From: Treponema sp.
GTDB taxonomy: Bacteria > Spirochaetota > Spirochaetia > Treponematales > Treponemataceae
Assembly: GCA_024693045.1 (NCBI GenBank)
Contig: JAILLQ010000049.1
Coordinates: 1-37,202 of the forward strand
Direction of reading: 5' to 3'
DNA length: 37,202 nt
The notes below the pieces were generated by a model. It was given only the letters and a program-made list of their open reading frames with translations, searched no databases and had not been told where the DNA came from. Below, one piece after another: positions 6,996 through 14,797 of the stretch. Positions within the stretch are counted from its first letter, which is position 1; every line of letters starts with the position of its first letter. The translations under genes were made by a program, and so were the position numbers.

Positions 6996-9376
6996 TATTT
7001 GCCTACTTTTGCAGAAAGTTTAGTTGCTTCACTGTATTTCTTAAAGAAGAGCATATAAACCATGCATACAAGAGCTGCAATTGCAAAAATGAGACCAAGG
7101 ATATTTACATTTCCTGTAAAGAGTTTACCGAACTGGTTAATCATGAATGCGATTACATAAGCGAATCCACACTGGTAACCAATTGCAAACCAAGTCCATT
7201 TTGTATTGTTCATTTCTCGTTTAATTGCACCAATTGCAGCAAAACAAGGTGCACAAAGAAGGTTGAATACAAGGAATGAATATCCTGTTACGCAATTGAA
7301 TGCGTTTCCGATTGCCTGGAATGCTGAAAGTTCGCCTGAACCGTAGAGTACACCCATTGTTCCAACGATGTTTTCCTTTGCAACAAGACCAGTAACTGAA
7401 GCAACTACAGCCTGCCAGTTTCCCCATCCTAATGGAGCAAAGAGCCATGCGATTGCACCACCGATTTTAGCGAGAATTGAAGAATCAAGCTGTTCTTCTC
7501 CAAGCATTCCAAAGCCTTCTTCTGTCCAGCCAAAGAATGAAAGGAACCAGATTATGATTGTAGAAAGAAGGATGATTGAACCAGCTTTTTTAATGAATGA
7601 CCAGCCGCGTTCCCACATAGAGCGAAGTACATTTCCCAAAGTAGGCATGTGGTAAGCAGGAAGTTCCATTACGAATGGAGCTGGGTTTCCGGCGAACATT
7701 GTAGTTTTCTTGAGCATGATACCAGAAATGATAATTGCAGCCATACCGATAAAGTAAGCAGAAGTTGCTACCCATGCTGAACCAGAGAAGATTGCTCCTG
7801 CAACCATAGCGATGAATGGAACTTTTGCACCACAAGGAATAAATGTTGTTGTCATGATTGTCATGCGGCGGTCGCGTTCATTTTCGATTGTGCGGCTAGC
7901 CATAACACCAGGAATACCACAACCAGTTCCTACAAGCATAGGAATGAACGATTTCCCAGAAAGTCCGAACTTACGGAAGATACGGTCAAGAACGAATGCA
8001 ATACGAGCCATGTAACCACAAGCTTCAAGGAATGCAAGCAAAAGGAAGAGTACGAGCATCTGAGGAACGAATCCCAAAACTGCACCAACACCGCCAACAA
8101 TACCGTCAAGAATAAGACCAGAAAGCCATTCTGCACAAGCAACCTTTTCCAGCAAAGCTCCTACAAGAACAGGAATACCAGGTACCCATACGCCATAATT
8201 TGCAGGGTCAGGACCTTCTTCTCCATATTTTTCGTTCATAGCTTTAGCTTCTTCAGCCATTTCTTCTGTGATTTCGATTGGTTCTGAAGGTTCAAGAGTT
8301 TCTTCATCTACCAGAACAAAAGTATTTTCACCGGCATCAAGGGCTTCCATGATTGCAGGTGTGTCGCCGAATTCTTCTGCAGCTTCTTCATAAGCTCCAG
8401 TTCCAATTCCGAATAAGTGATAACCGTCTCCGAAAAGTCCGTCGTTTGCCCAGTCTGTTGCACTAGCACCGATTCCTACCATTGAAATCCAGTAAACAAG
8501 GAACATAACTGCCGCAAAGATTGGAAGACCAAGCCAGCGGTTTGTAACGATTCTATCGATTTTATCAGATGAGGAAAGTTTTCCTGCATTCTGTTTTCTG
8601 TAACTTGATTTAAGAATATTTGCGATGTAAATATATCTTTCATTTGTGATGATACTTTCTGCATCGTCGTCGAGTTCTTTTTCTGCAGCTGCAATATCTG
8701 ATTCAACATGAGAAAGCACTTCTTTGTCTACATTCAATGATTCAAGAACTTTTTCATCGTGTTCGAAAACTTTAATTGCGTACCATCTCTGCTGTTCTTC
8801 TGGAATTTCGTGTACAACAGCTTCTTCAATGTGAGCAAGTGCGTGTTCTACTGGACCGGCAAAAGTATGGCGTGGACTTGTTTTTGTTTCTTTTGCTGCT
8901 TTGATTGCTTCTTCAGCAGCTTCCATTACGCCAGTGCCTTTAAGAGCTGAAATTTCAACGATTTTGCAGCCCAGCTGATTTGAAAGTTCTGCTGTATCGA
9001 TTTTATCTCCGGCCTTTTTTACAAGGTCCATCATGTTCAATGCGATTACAACAGGGATTCCAAGTTCTACAAGCTGAGTTGTAAGGTAAAGGTTTCTTTC
9101 AAGGTTTGTTGCATCAACAATGTTAAGGATTACGTCTGGGCGTTCTCCAACCAAATAATTTCTTGCAACAACTTCTTCCAATGTATATGGTGAAAGAGAG
9201 TAGATACCAGGAAGGTCAGTGATTGTAACACCCTCATGTTTTTTCAATTTACCTTCTTTCTTTTCGACAGTTACTCCAGGCCAGTTTCCCACAAATTGAT
9301 TTGAACCGGTAAGTGCATTAAAAAGAGTTGTTTTACCGGCATTTGGGTTTCCTGCAAGTGCGATTCTAACTTCCAT
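6995..9376 (-). CDS. feoB: Ferrous iron transporter FeoB
   Basis: This 793-residue protein takes up Fe(II) across the inner membrane. The G-protein domain shows G1 GNPNAGKTT (9-17), G3 DLPGIYSL and G4 NMMD. A helical spacer and the two Gate modules follow, with the conserved LVGTGCGIPGVMASRTIENERDRR and PCGAKVPF segments. Between the first membrane segment and the core lies an acidic stretch (roughly residues 320-400, including EEAAEEFGDTPAIMEALDAG and EEMAEEAKAMNEKYGEEGPD) that standard FeoB lacks. It would be outside the cytoplasm and may bind metal. GGAGG precedes the ATG. Confidence 0.95.
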   Translation of the reverse strand: MEVRIALAGNPNAGKTTLFNALTGSNQFVGNWPGVTVEKKEGKLKKHEGVTITDLPGIYSLSPYTLEEVVARNYLVGERPDVILNIVDATNLERNLYLTTQLVELGIPVVIALNMMDLVKKAGDKIDTAELSNQLGCKIVEISALKGTGVMEAAEEAIKAAKETKTSPRHTFAGPVEHALAHIEEAVVHEIPEEQQRWYAIKVFEHDEKVLESLNVDKEVLSHVESDIAAAEKELDDDAESIITNERYIYIANILKSSYRKQNAGKLSSSDKIDRIVTNRWLGLPIFAAVMFLVYWISMVGIGASATDWANDGLFGDGYHLFGIGTGAYEEAAEEFGDTPAIMEALDAGENTFVLVDEETLEPSEPIEITEEMAEEAKAMNEKYGEEGPDPANYGVWVPGIPVLVGALLEKVACAEWLSGLILDGIVGGVGAVLGFVPQMLVLFLLLAFLEACGYMARIAFVLDRIFRKFGLSGKSFIPMLVGTGCGIPGVMASRTIENERDRRMTIMTTTFIPCGAKVPFIAMVAGAIFSGSAWVATSAYFIGMAAIIISGIMLKKTTMFAGNPAPFVMELPAYHMPTLGNVLRSMWERGWSFIKKAGSIILLSTIIIWFLSFFGWTEEGFGMLGEEQLDSSILAKIGGAIAWLFAPLGWGNWQAVVASVTGLVAKENIVGTMGVLYGSGELSAFQAIGNAFNCVTGYSFLVFNLLCAPCFAAIGAIKREMNNTKWTWFAIGYQCGFAYVIAFMINQFGKLFTGNVNILGLIFAIAALVCMVYMLFFKKYSEATKLSAKVGK

Positions 9377-9387
9377 TTTCTTTCCTC

Positions 9388-9609
9388 CTACTCAATCTCA
9401 ATCATTTCGGCATCAGCCTTTCTAAGGGAAAGTTCATAATTCCTTACAGTTACTTCTATAGGGTCCCCCAAAGGAGCTACTTTTCGGATATAGATTTCTA
9501 CACCTTTTGTAACTCCCATATCCATGATGCGGCGTTTTATAGCACCTTCTCCATGGAGTTTGACAACTTTTACATTGTCACCAACTTTTGCTTCACGCAA
9601 AGTTTTCAT
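9388..9609 (-). CDS. feoA: FeoA-domain protein (second of two)
   Basis: This is a 73-residue SH3-like FeoA protein: MKTLREAKVGDNVKVVKLHG then IKRRIMDMGVTKGVEIYIRK and PLGDPIEVTVRNYELSLRK. The frame is open further upstream, but GGAGG about 7 nt before the ATG at 9609 decides this start. It lies 11 nt before feoB. FeoA proteins stimulate or assemble with FeoB. Confidence 0.92.
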   Translation of the reverse strand: MKTLREAKVGDNVKVVKLHGEGAIKRRIMDMGVTKGVEIYIRKVAPLGDPIEVTVRNYELSLRKADAEMIEIE

Positions 9610-9652
9610 AAGACAGTTCCTCCAAATATATAAAACTGATTGAACAGTATTT

Positions 9653-9865
9653 TTAAACCATGATGCGGCGTGCCATATCTTCATTTATAGCTACGCGAGA
9701 TTCTTTTACTTTTAAGATTAGATTGCCAGAAAGTGAATTGACTACAGTTACGGTTCCACCTACTGTGAAACCAAGATTTTCAAGGTGGCGCTTTACTTCT
9801 TCGTTTCCGCCAATTTTTTTGATTATGTGTTCTTCTCCAGGCTTTGCTATTACTAATGGAAACAT
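9653..9865 (-). CDS. feoA: FeoA-domain protein (first of two)
   Basis: This 70-residue protein has the FeoA fold: EEHIIKKIGGNEEVKRHLENLGF, then a glycine turn and VTVVNSLSGNLILKVKESRVAINEDMARRIMV. It is the first gene of the feo operon and differs clearly from the second copy. Tandem feoA genes are common in anaerobes. The promoter with an operator-like palindrome lies directly upstream. Confidence 0.92.
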   Translation of the reverse strand: MFPLVIAKPGEEHIIKKIGGNEEVKRHLENLGFTVGGTVTVVNSLSGNLILKVKESRVAINEDMARRIMV

Positions 9866-9877
9866 TATTTTACCTCT

Positions 9878-9921
9878 GTTAGCTATGACTAATCATAAGT
9901 TAATCACGGCTAACTTTCAAT
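9878..9921 (-). promoter_or_regulatory. feo promoter covered by an operator-like palindrome
   Basis: On the minus strand a -35 TTGAAA (9921-9916) and a -10 TATGAT (9897-9892) are 18 nt apart. A 38-bp imperfect palindrome, GTTAGC (9878-9883) to GCTAAC (9910-9915), with 9 of 11 matching arm bases, covers the spacer and the -10. Iron-sensing repressors of the DtxR/TroR or Fur type bind such sites, so iron repression is likely. Which regulator binds is not decided by the sequence. Confidence 0.55.
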
Positions 9922-10049
9922 AGTTTTTGTCAAGATGTTTTAAGTTTGTTGAGAATTTTATAAGGTCTAATGAGAAATATTATTAAATAGGTATGAAATT
10001 AAGACGGATTTTTTTGGGAAAAAGGGGAAAAATCGCTTTTTTACAGAAT
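9922..10049. other. Intergenic stretch, nothing further recognised
   Basis: This AT-rich space lies between the feo promoter and the end of the HAD gene. It contains homopolymer runs but no convincing hairpin or ORF. Confidence 0.5.
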
Positions 10050-10643
10050 CTACTTTACATTTCTGCTGATTTCATCCCAGTTTGCGCATCTTATGTAATT
10101 TTCAGAGAGTTGGGCATCTTTGTTCCAGGGGCGGTCAAAAACCATAACTTTAAGATTTGGAAGGTGGGTAAAAAACTTAAAGGCTAGAGGGGAATCTTCC
10201 ACTGCGTAATCAAAAGGCATTTTGTAAAAATCGTCCAGAGTAAGGTTATAAGTTCCGCCTTTTATGAAGTTTTCCCGGCCGTATTTATCAAGGCAGAATA
10301 GATTTACTTTTTCAAGACCGTGCTGGTTCAGCCATTTTCGAGAAACTTCGTAGACACTGGCAGGGCGCCCTGTGATTATTTTTACCTGATGCCCTTTTTC
10401 TATCCATTCATTAATAGTTTTACAGGCGCCGGGAGTTTCTTCGTATGAAAGCAGAACTTCTTCCCTGTGACCTTCAATCATAAGTTTATTGTAATCCTGC
10501 TCGTTCAGAGAAAAAGATTTCTGCAGGTTGAAGTATTTTATCTTTTCGTAGGGAATCTTGATTCCAAAAAGCTCTTCTGCCAGTTTAGAAAAATACCTGG
10601 CAGTTTCGCAAAGACAGTCATCAAAGTCAACGTAAATATTCAT
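10050..10643 (-). CDS. 5'(3')-deoxyribonucleotidase-like HAD phosphatase
   Basis: This 197-residue protein starts MNIYVDFDDCLCET, with the HAD nucleophile motif DxDxC near the N-terminus. It continues with KIITGRPASVYEVSRKWL (motif II threonine and the lysine region) and DYAVEDSPLAF (motif III/IV acidic pair). This pattern fits the NT5C family, which dephosphorylates nucleoside monophosphates, although related HAD enzymes are possible. The frame is open upstream to 10694, but those residues are not family-like. A TATAAT with TG extension lies only 6 nt before the ATG, so the mRNA would be leaderless. Confidence 0.7.
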   Translation of the reverse strand: MNIYVDFDDCLCETARYFSKLAEELFGIKIPYEKIKYFNLQKSFSLNEQDYNKLMIEGHREEVLLSYEETPGACKTINEWIEKGHQVKIITGRPASVYEVSRKWLNQHGLEKVNLFCLDKYGRENFIKGGTYNLTLDDFYKMPFDYAVEDSPLAFKFFTHLPNLKVMVFDRPWNKDAQLSENYIRCANWDEISRNVK

Positions 10644-10649
10644 TCTACA

Positions 10650-10658
10650 ATTATAGCA
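10650..10658 (-). promoter_or_regulatory. Extended -10 promoter giving a leaderless mRNA
   Basis: TGCTATAAT on the minus strand ends 6 nt before the ATG at 10643. The expected transcript start coincides with the A of the start codon. The -35 region is poor, as is usual with the TGn extension. Confidence 0.5.
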
Positions 10659-10668
10659 GACTTTTTTA

Positions 10669-11316
10669 CTATTTCGATAGTATATCTGGTACAAGAGCTA
10701 CAAGTTTGACTATAGAAAGGGCTGTTGTAAGCTTTGAAGAATCAGGGTGAATAATGCCGTCGGAGCCGTCCAGCGAGCCTGTTCCGGCAAAGGTCAGGCG
10801 GATTTCTTCACTTTCTTCTGTAAAATCAGCAGGAATTTCGGCCTGATAGACAACAGAAGGCTGCCCGTTTACACCTGAACTTTTCTTTGTATAAAAGTCA
10901 TTGTAGTCAAAACTAGTATTGAATTCGGCTTTTATAATATAGCTTTTGTTTTCTTCCAAAAGGTAATTAAAAATTACGCCTCCTTTAGGAGTAGCACTAG
11001 TTACTGCGTCCAGACTAGGTTCTTTTTCAGATTTAACATTTTTCGCACATTCATGCTTCGATGAATGGTACCAGACTGGAAGAGATTCAGGTCTTCCTTT
11101 TGCAGGACTAAAAATCCAGCTTCTTTTACTGGCTTTTTTGGTTACATAAAGGGTTTTTAAATAATTGCCTTCAGAATCTTCAAGCCAGACTGCGAACTGG
11201 GCATTTCCTTTTTCCTTCCAGTTTGGGCCTGCTCCAACAGAAATTTTTACCTCTCTGGCAGATAAAATATTTGCGCTCAGTAAAATAGAACTAAAGATTG
11301 CAATTAATTTTTTCAT
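10669..11316 (-). CDS. Secreted DUF2271 protein
   Basis: This 215-residue protein begins with a signal peptide (MKKLIAIFSSILLSANILSA, cleavage likely after ALA-like LSA). A periplasmic domain follows with NAQFAVWLEDSEGNYLKTLYV, the hallmark of DUF2271. No lipobox cysteine is present. AGGAAGG lies just before the ATG at 11316. Its start overlaps the stop of the flavin reductase gene (ATGA), so it is translated with it. The function of the family is unknown; it is often found near FMN-binding or redox proteins, which fits the neighbour. Confidence 0.75.
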   Translation of the reverse strand: MKKLIAIFSSILLSANILSAREVKISVGAGPNWKEKGNAQFAVWLEDSEGNYLKTLYVTKKASKRSWIFSPAKGRPESLPVWYHSSKHECAKNVKSEKEPSLDAVTSATPKGGVIFNYLLEENKSYIIKAEFNTSFDYNDFYTKKSSGVNGQPSVVYQAEIPADFTEESEEIRLTFAGTGSLDGSDGIIHPDSSKLTTALSIVKLVALVPDILSK

Positions 11317-11870
11317 GATACCTTCCTTATATTGAAAATTATTTTGTTTTGCTTTTTTGTGTTTGAACGATTGATTGTTTTTATTACACGAAAACCCGAT
11401 GATTTTAAGATTTCCTTGAGAGAACGGATAGCTCCACTTGTTTGACCGCATAAATAATTAAATGGAAATGGGGTGGTGCAGGAAGTAACTATTATTGCCT
11501 TCTTACCCTTGTGCATAGGCAGCGGAATTCCAAATTTTGATTCTTTCATTAAAACTCCTACCATGCGGTCAAAAAGGCATTTTAACTTACCGTTCATGTT
11601 GCCCCAGTAAACAGGAGTTCCTACAATTATTAACTGGCAGTCATTTATTTCTTCAGCGACTCTATGGGCATCATCATAGGGGTAAATACACTTTCCCTTT
11701 GAGCGACAGCTCATACAGCCGGAGCAGAAATTAAACTTTAAGTCAGAAACATTTTCAATAAAAAACTGACAGTCTGGATTTTTTGCCTTTATTTTTTCTT
11801 TTTCGTGGGCAAGAAGTTTAGAAATATTACCATTTTTTCGTGGACTGCCGTTTAAAATTAGAACTTTCAT
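11313..11870 (-). CDS. NAD(P)H-dependent FMN reductase / iron-sulfur flavoprotein-like
   Basis: This protein has a flavodoxin-like fold with the FMN phosphate loop LNGSPRKNGNISKLL at the N-terminus. The cysteine cluster FCSGCMSCRSKGKCIYPYDD (about residues 48-67) and TPVYWGNMNGKLKCLFDR follow. The cysteine spacing is like that of archaeal-type iron-sulfur flavoproteins, so a [4Fe-4S] cluster is possible. The frame could start at TTG 11876, but AAGG 6 nt before the ATG at 11870 supports the ATG. It lies 2 nt after the TetR gene, so TetR probably controls it. Confidence 0.8.
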   Translation of the reverse strand: MKVLILNGSPRKNGNISKLLAHEKEKIKAKNPDCQFFIENVSDLKFNFCSGCMSCRSKGKCIYPYDDAHRVAEEINDCQLIIVGTPVYWGNMNGKLKCLFDRMVGVLMKESKFGIPLPMHKGKKAIIVTSCTTPFPFNYLCGQTSGAIRSLKEILKSSGFRVIKTINRSNTKKQNKIIFNIRKVS

Positions 11871-11872
11871 TT

Positions 11873-12469
11873 TCAACCTTCAATAAAAATTGAATCACAC
11901 CACATTGCAATAAAGCGGTCTGAATATTCACTTCCGTTGTCCCAGTATTCTCTTTCTGATTTTTTTAACAAGACTGATTCAATACAGCCCCAAAGCCCGG
12001 AAACGAGAATTCCGATATCAAGCCGGGGATTTGAAGACCTTGCTATTCCTTGATTTATTGCTTCGTACAAAAGTTTTTCTCCCGTTCTGTTGCAGACATA
12101 GTATTCTTCAATCATTTCGGGAGTCAGGTCGTCGGCGGATTTTATTCCCTGCATAACAAGTAGTGCCCGTCTTGGATTTTCAAAGCACCAGTCGCGATAT
12201 GCCTTTACCGACTTGATTATTTTATCTTTTATAGAAGACTCACTTTCCTGATTTTCTGTAATTCTTTCATTCAATTTATAAAGGCAGTCAAGGGATATAG
12301 CCTGAAAAAGCCGGTCCTTGTCTTTAAAGTAGTGATAGATATTTGTTGCGGTGATACCACATTCCCGGGCAATGTCGCGCATTCCAATTTGAAGAGGATC
12401 TTTTTCCATCAGCATTTTTAAGGCCGTTTCTTTAATTTGTTTGATTATAGCTGGATTAGGGTTTCTCAA
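11873..12469 (-). CDS. TetR/AcrR-family transcriptional regulator
   Basis: This 198-residue protein has the N-terminal TetR helix-turn-helix: IGMRDIARECGITATNIYHYFKDKDRLF (about residues 27-54). The C-terminal domain is a ligand domain of about 140 residues. The start is TTG at 12469: AGGAG lies 6 nt before it and no in-frame ATG is near. It heads the operon with the flavin reductase and the DUF2271 gene. Upstream, TTGACA (near 12524) and a short inverted repeat ACAGT/ACTGT mark a likely autoregulated promoter, but the -10 is weak. Confidence 0.88.
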   Translation of the reverse strand: MRNPNPAIIKQIKETALKMLMEKDPLQIGMRDIARECGITATNIYHYFKDKDRLFQAISLDCLYKLNERITENQESESSIKDKIIKSVKAYRDWCFENPRRALLVMQGIKSADDLTPEMIEEYYVCNRTGEKLLYEAINQGIARSSNPRLDIGILVSGLWGCIESVLLKKSEREYWDNGSEYSDRFIAMWCDSIFIEG

Positions 12470-12571
12470 TTACATCTCCTGTTATAAAACAAGGTTAATG
12501 TAACAGTGTTAAGTTATACTGTCAATCTATTTTTTATCGCTTTTCTTGCTTTTTCACTAATACTACTTGTC

Positions 12572-12697
12572 TTAATCTTCAGACGATATCTGATTTTTTC
12601 CGTGTTGCTTAGCATAGTAAAGACGATTGTCTACACGTTTATAGATATTTCCTTCCTCGTCTTTATTTACCGGAACTCTCGCAATCCCGGAAGCTGT
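12572..12697 (-). pseudogene. C-terminal remnant of a GGDEF (diguanylate cyclase) gene
   Basis: On the minus strand the frame reads LTASGIARVPVNKDEEGN, then YKRVDNRLYYAKQHGKNQIS and a stop. This is the last part of a GGDEF domain (the SIGVA strand, the AD-ALYxAK helix and the GRNxV end). It has no start and runs directly into the left end of the insertion element, so the gene was cut by the insertion. A possible other half lies beyond the right end of the element. Confidence 0.65.
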
Positions 12698-12728
12698 CAA
12701 TAAAGTTGTCGCATAAATATAAAATTTA

Positions 12729-13122
12729 TTAAGCAATTTTTCGCTCATCTGGATTCAAAACTTCCACTTTTCTTACTTCATACCGTTTTGTATTTCTTGA
12801 ACCCCATCGTTCAGGATGATTTAGTTTTGCTTTTTCTAAAACAAAATTTCTGTTCTCGAAAATTCCAATATGTTTTCCTTTTCGTTTTTCCATTGGTGTC
12901 ACATACTGCAAACCTGAATGCTTATGCTCATAATTATACCAATGAATGAAGTCTGAAAACCATTCACGGGATTCTTTGAGCGAATGAAAACATTTCGGGT
13001 AGCCAGCCTGTTCTGACTGAGATTCCAAGATATTTGCAGAGTGTTTTCTGATGTACAATTCCGAGAACAACATAGAAATCTATGAAATCTAGAATATCCT
13101 GTTTGTCCTCGGCATTCATCAT
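12729..13122 (-). pseudogene. IS3-type transposase OrfB with internal deletion
   Basis: The first frame starts at ATG 13122, overlapping the orfA stop, and gives MMNAEDKQDILDFIDFYVVL then CKYLGISVRTGW. Near 13005 the frame breaks. The third part, in another frame, gives GYPKCFHSLKESREWFSDFI then WYNYEHKHSGLQYVTPMEKR to the stop at 12729. That is the rve_3 C-terminal part of OrfB. The catalytic DDE core between them is missing, so no active transposase can be made. Confidence 0.75.
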
Positions 13123-13610
13123 TCTTCCTCGTCCATAATCCCATGGTTCGAGGCAAGCTTTTTTTTTAGAGTATAGATCGCTGCAAGTTCGGCAAGCGCA
13201 TCTGTTTTGCGGTTCAGTTCTTTCTGGGTTTCTTTAAGCTGTTTTTCAAGTTCCTTGATGCGTTTGTCTTTTTCGTCAACTTTTTCTGCCATAAGTTCGT
13301 TTAACTCCTGTCTGAACAAAGGCAGATGCTCGGAATGAAGTCCGTGTTGCCGGAGCCATTCACCTTGATTTTCTTCACTGACTGTCTGGTATTCAATTAA
13401 CAGATCAAGCTTTTCACGAGAGTTTCTCATTGAAGAAGGGTTTTCATCGTCCTCGTCCAATGACATTCTACCTTCTTTTAGTTTGGCTAGCCAGCTGTTT
13501 ATTGTCACTACAGCAACTCCTGTTTCCTTAGAAACTGAAGTTACACTCCGATTCGATGGTGGAAGAATCTTCTTCAACACCGAGTTCCTAAAACTTGTTG
13601 TATATTTCAT
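13119..13610 (-). CDS. IS3-type transposase OrfA (helix-turn-helix and coiled coil)
   Basis: This 163-residue protein has an N-terminal DNA-binding domain (SVTSVSKETGVAVVTINSWL) and a long charged C-terminal coiled coil (about residues 105-150, KDKRIKELEKQLKETQKELN) of the leucine-zipper type used for OrfA/OrfAB multimerisation. The ATG lies close to the right inverted repeat. It appears intact and could still act on related elements or repress them. Confidence 0.75.
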   Translation of the reverse strand: MKYTTSFRNSVLKKILPPSNRSVTSVSKETGVAVVTINSWLAKLKEGRMSLDEDDENPSSMRNSREKLDLLIEYQTVSEENQGEWLRQHGLHSEHLPLFRQELNELMAEKVDEKDKRIKELEKQLKETQKELNRKTDALAELAAIYTLKKKLASNHGIMDEEE

Positions 13611-13641
13611 TTTGCCACCTCACTAGGCGACAACTATATTG

Positions 13642-13706
13642 GCACAGAGGGTACCACAGACAGTTTGGAGTTCTTCAACGGATAAACACTTTCCATCAAG
13701 GAATTT
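13642..13706 (-). pseudogene. Possible upstream piece of the disrupted GGDEF gene
   Basis: Between the WYL stop and the IS end, one minus-strand frame reads LKFLDGKCLSVEELQTVCGT and LCA up to the element. Joined across the element it would lead into LTASGIA, a plausible GGDEF order. An in-frame stop lies just upstream, so only a short scrap is left. Confidence 0.3.
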
Positions 13707-13709
13707 TAA

Positions 13710-14756
13710 TTAGAGTCTTCGCATCATTTCTTCATTCAGGTTTTCAAACATCGCGGTGACTTCTTCTTTCCATTTGTCTACAAATGACTTTGGAGCAAGT
13801 GGTTTTGCACTGGAGCCAAGACTTAAAACAAGTTCCATGACTTTTGCAAACTGACATGAAGAGAATCTGATAATTACATCTTCATCATCAACATCTTCAA
13901 AAGTCTGGTCATCTGCCCATTTATGGTCTTTTATCCAGTAGCTTGCATATCCTGTAATTTCAATTTCATATTTCACGACTTTATCACTTGAAAAGGCTCC
14001 AAGTCTGCCACCCTTACAGCGTTTTGTAAAATCGAAATCATCAGGAAGTTCAAACTCTTCGTTTGTTATTGTAATTCCGTCTAACTTATTGAGATCATAA
14101 AGTAAATCAACATCATTGTATTCGCTGTGGGCAAAGAGATAAACGGTTCCGTTATCAAGAAGAACCTGGTAGGGCCAGAGAGTTCTTTGAATTTCAGAAT
14201 TCTTATAGGGAGCTGTGTATCTGGTCTTGATTTTTCGATTCTGTTCCATTGCCCTGAGAATCTTTTCCCAGTTATTTAAATTGATATTAAATTCCATCTG
14301 AGGCGGAACCGCAATTCTGGCAGAAGAAATAAGACCGCTTGATTTAGCAATTTTTGGCTCAAATAAATAGAAGAGTTTTTCAATGTTTTCAAATAGGGGA
14401 GTTCCTTTATACTGTTGAAGTAAGCCCTTGATACCGGCAATCAGGACAATCTGATTTTTTGCATCTTTATCAAAGAGTTCGTCCCATTCGTCAAAACCTT
14501 CTTTAAGTACATACTGCTGATGTTTAGTTTCTATGAGGTTGAGGTCTCGTAAATCACCAGCGATACGTAAAACAGTAATATTGGCTACTTTGAATAGATT
14601 CTGAAAGTATTTTGAATTATATTTGACGGCGGGATGCTCAGGGGCATCTCTAAGAATCTGAAGCATTTCAATATGACGGTTTGTCATTTTTACTTCAGGT
14701 TTACCAGTTGAGCGACGGTTTTTATTTACTTCTTCTAACTGCTTTGAAAAATTCAT
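13710..14756 (-). CDS. WYL-domain transcriptional regulator, proposed master of the CTATC-N7-GATAG regulon
   Basis: This 348-residue protein has an N-terminal winged-helix region (NRHIEMLQILRDAPEHPA then LFKVANITVLRIAGDLRDLN, residues 26-75). The middle holds a WYL domain with RTLWPYQVLLDNGTVYLFAH and the ligand-side arginine region, and a C-terminal WCX-like extension reaches residue 340. WYL regulators sense nucleic acid or nucleotide ligands; known cases include PafBC and DriD (DNA damage) and the defence regulators BrxR and CapW. Its own promoter carries the 17-bp palindrome W1, 10 nt before a TATAAT that sits 6 nt before the ATG, so it is autoregulated and its mRNA is probably leaderless. 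Confidence 0.85.
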   Translation of the reverse strand: MNFSKQLEEVNKNRRSTGKPEVKMTNRHIEMLQILRDAPEHPAVKYNSKYFQNLFKVANITVLRIAGDLRDLNLIETKHQQYVLKEGFDEWDELFDKDAKNQIVLIAGIKGLLQQYKGTPLFENIEKLFYLFEPKIAKSSGLISSARIAVPPQMEFNINLNNWEKILRAMEQNRKIKTRYTAPYKNSEIQRTLWPYQVLLDNGTVYLFAHSEYNDVDLLYDLNKLDGITITNEEFELPDDFDFTKRCKGGRLGAFSSDKVVKYEIEITGYASYWIKDHKWADDQTFEDVDDEDVIIRFSSCQFAKVMELVLSLGSSAKPLAPKSFVDKWKEEVTAMFENLNEEMMRRL

Positions 14757-14762
14757 ACTTTC

Positions 14763-14795
14763 ATTATACCATATAATCCTATCATTTAAAGATAG
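14763..14795 (-). promoter_or_regulatory. Palindrome W1 and -10 of the WYL gene
   Basis: CTATCATTTAAAGATAG (14779-14795) is followed on the minus strand after exactly 10 nt by TATAAT (14768-14763). The place of a -35 hexamer is occupied by the palindrome, and no TTGACA-like sequence is there. Confidence 0.75.
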
Positions 14796-14797
14796 AT

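Larger units (their letters stand above)
12698..13641 (-). mobile_element. Deletion derivative of an IS3-type insertion sequence
   Basis: The ends carry inverted repeats: CAATAAAGTTGTCGC at 12698-12712 and the complement of CAATATAGTTGTCGC at 13627-13641 (14 of 15 identical). Inside are an intact orfA and an orfB that has lost its centre. At about 944 bp it is shorter than usual IS3 elements (1.2-1.5 kb). The outer one or two bases and the target duplication could not be fixed. Confidence 0.7.

Noticed and set aside
6757..9684. Several ORFs on the plus strand opposite feoB and its neighbours
   Set aside because: They are antisense to strongly conserved feo genes and show no protein-family pattern.
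12506..12703. Plus-strand ORF of 65 hydrophobic residues
   Set aside because: It is the antisense shadow of the GGDEF remnant, has no ribosome site and no family pattern.
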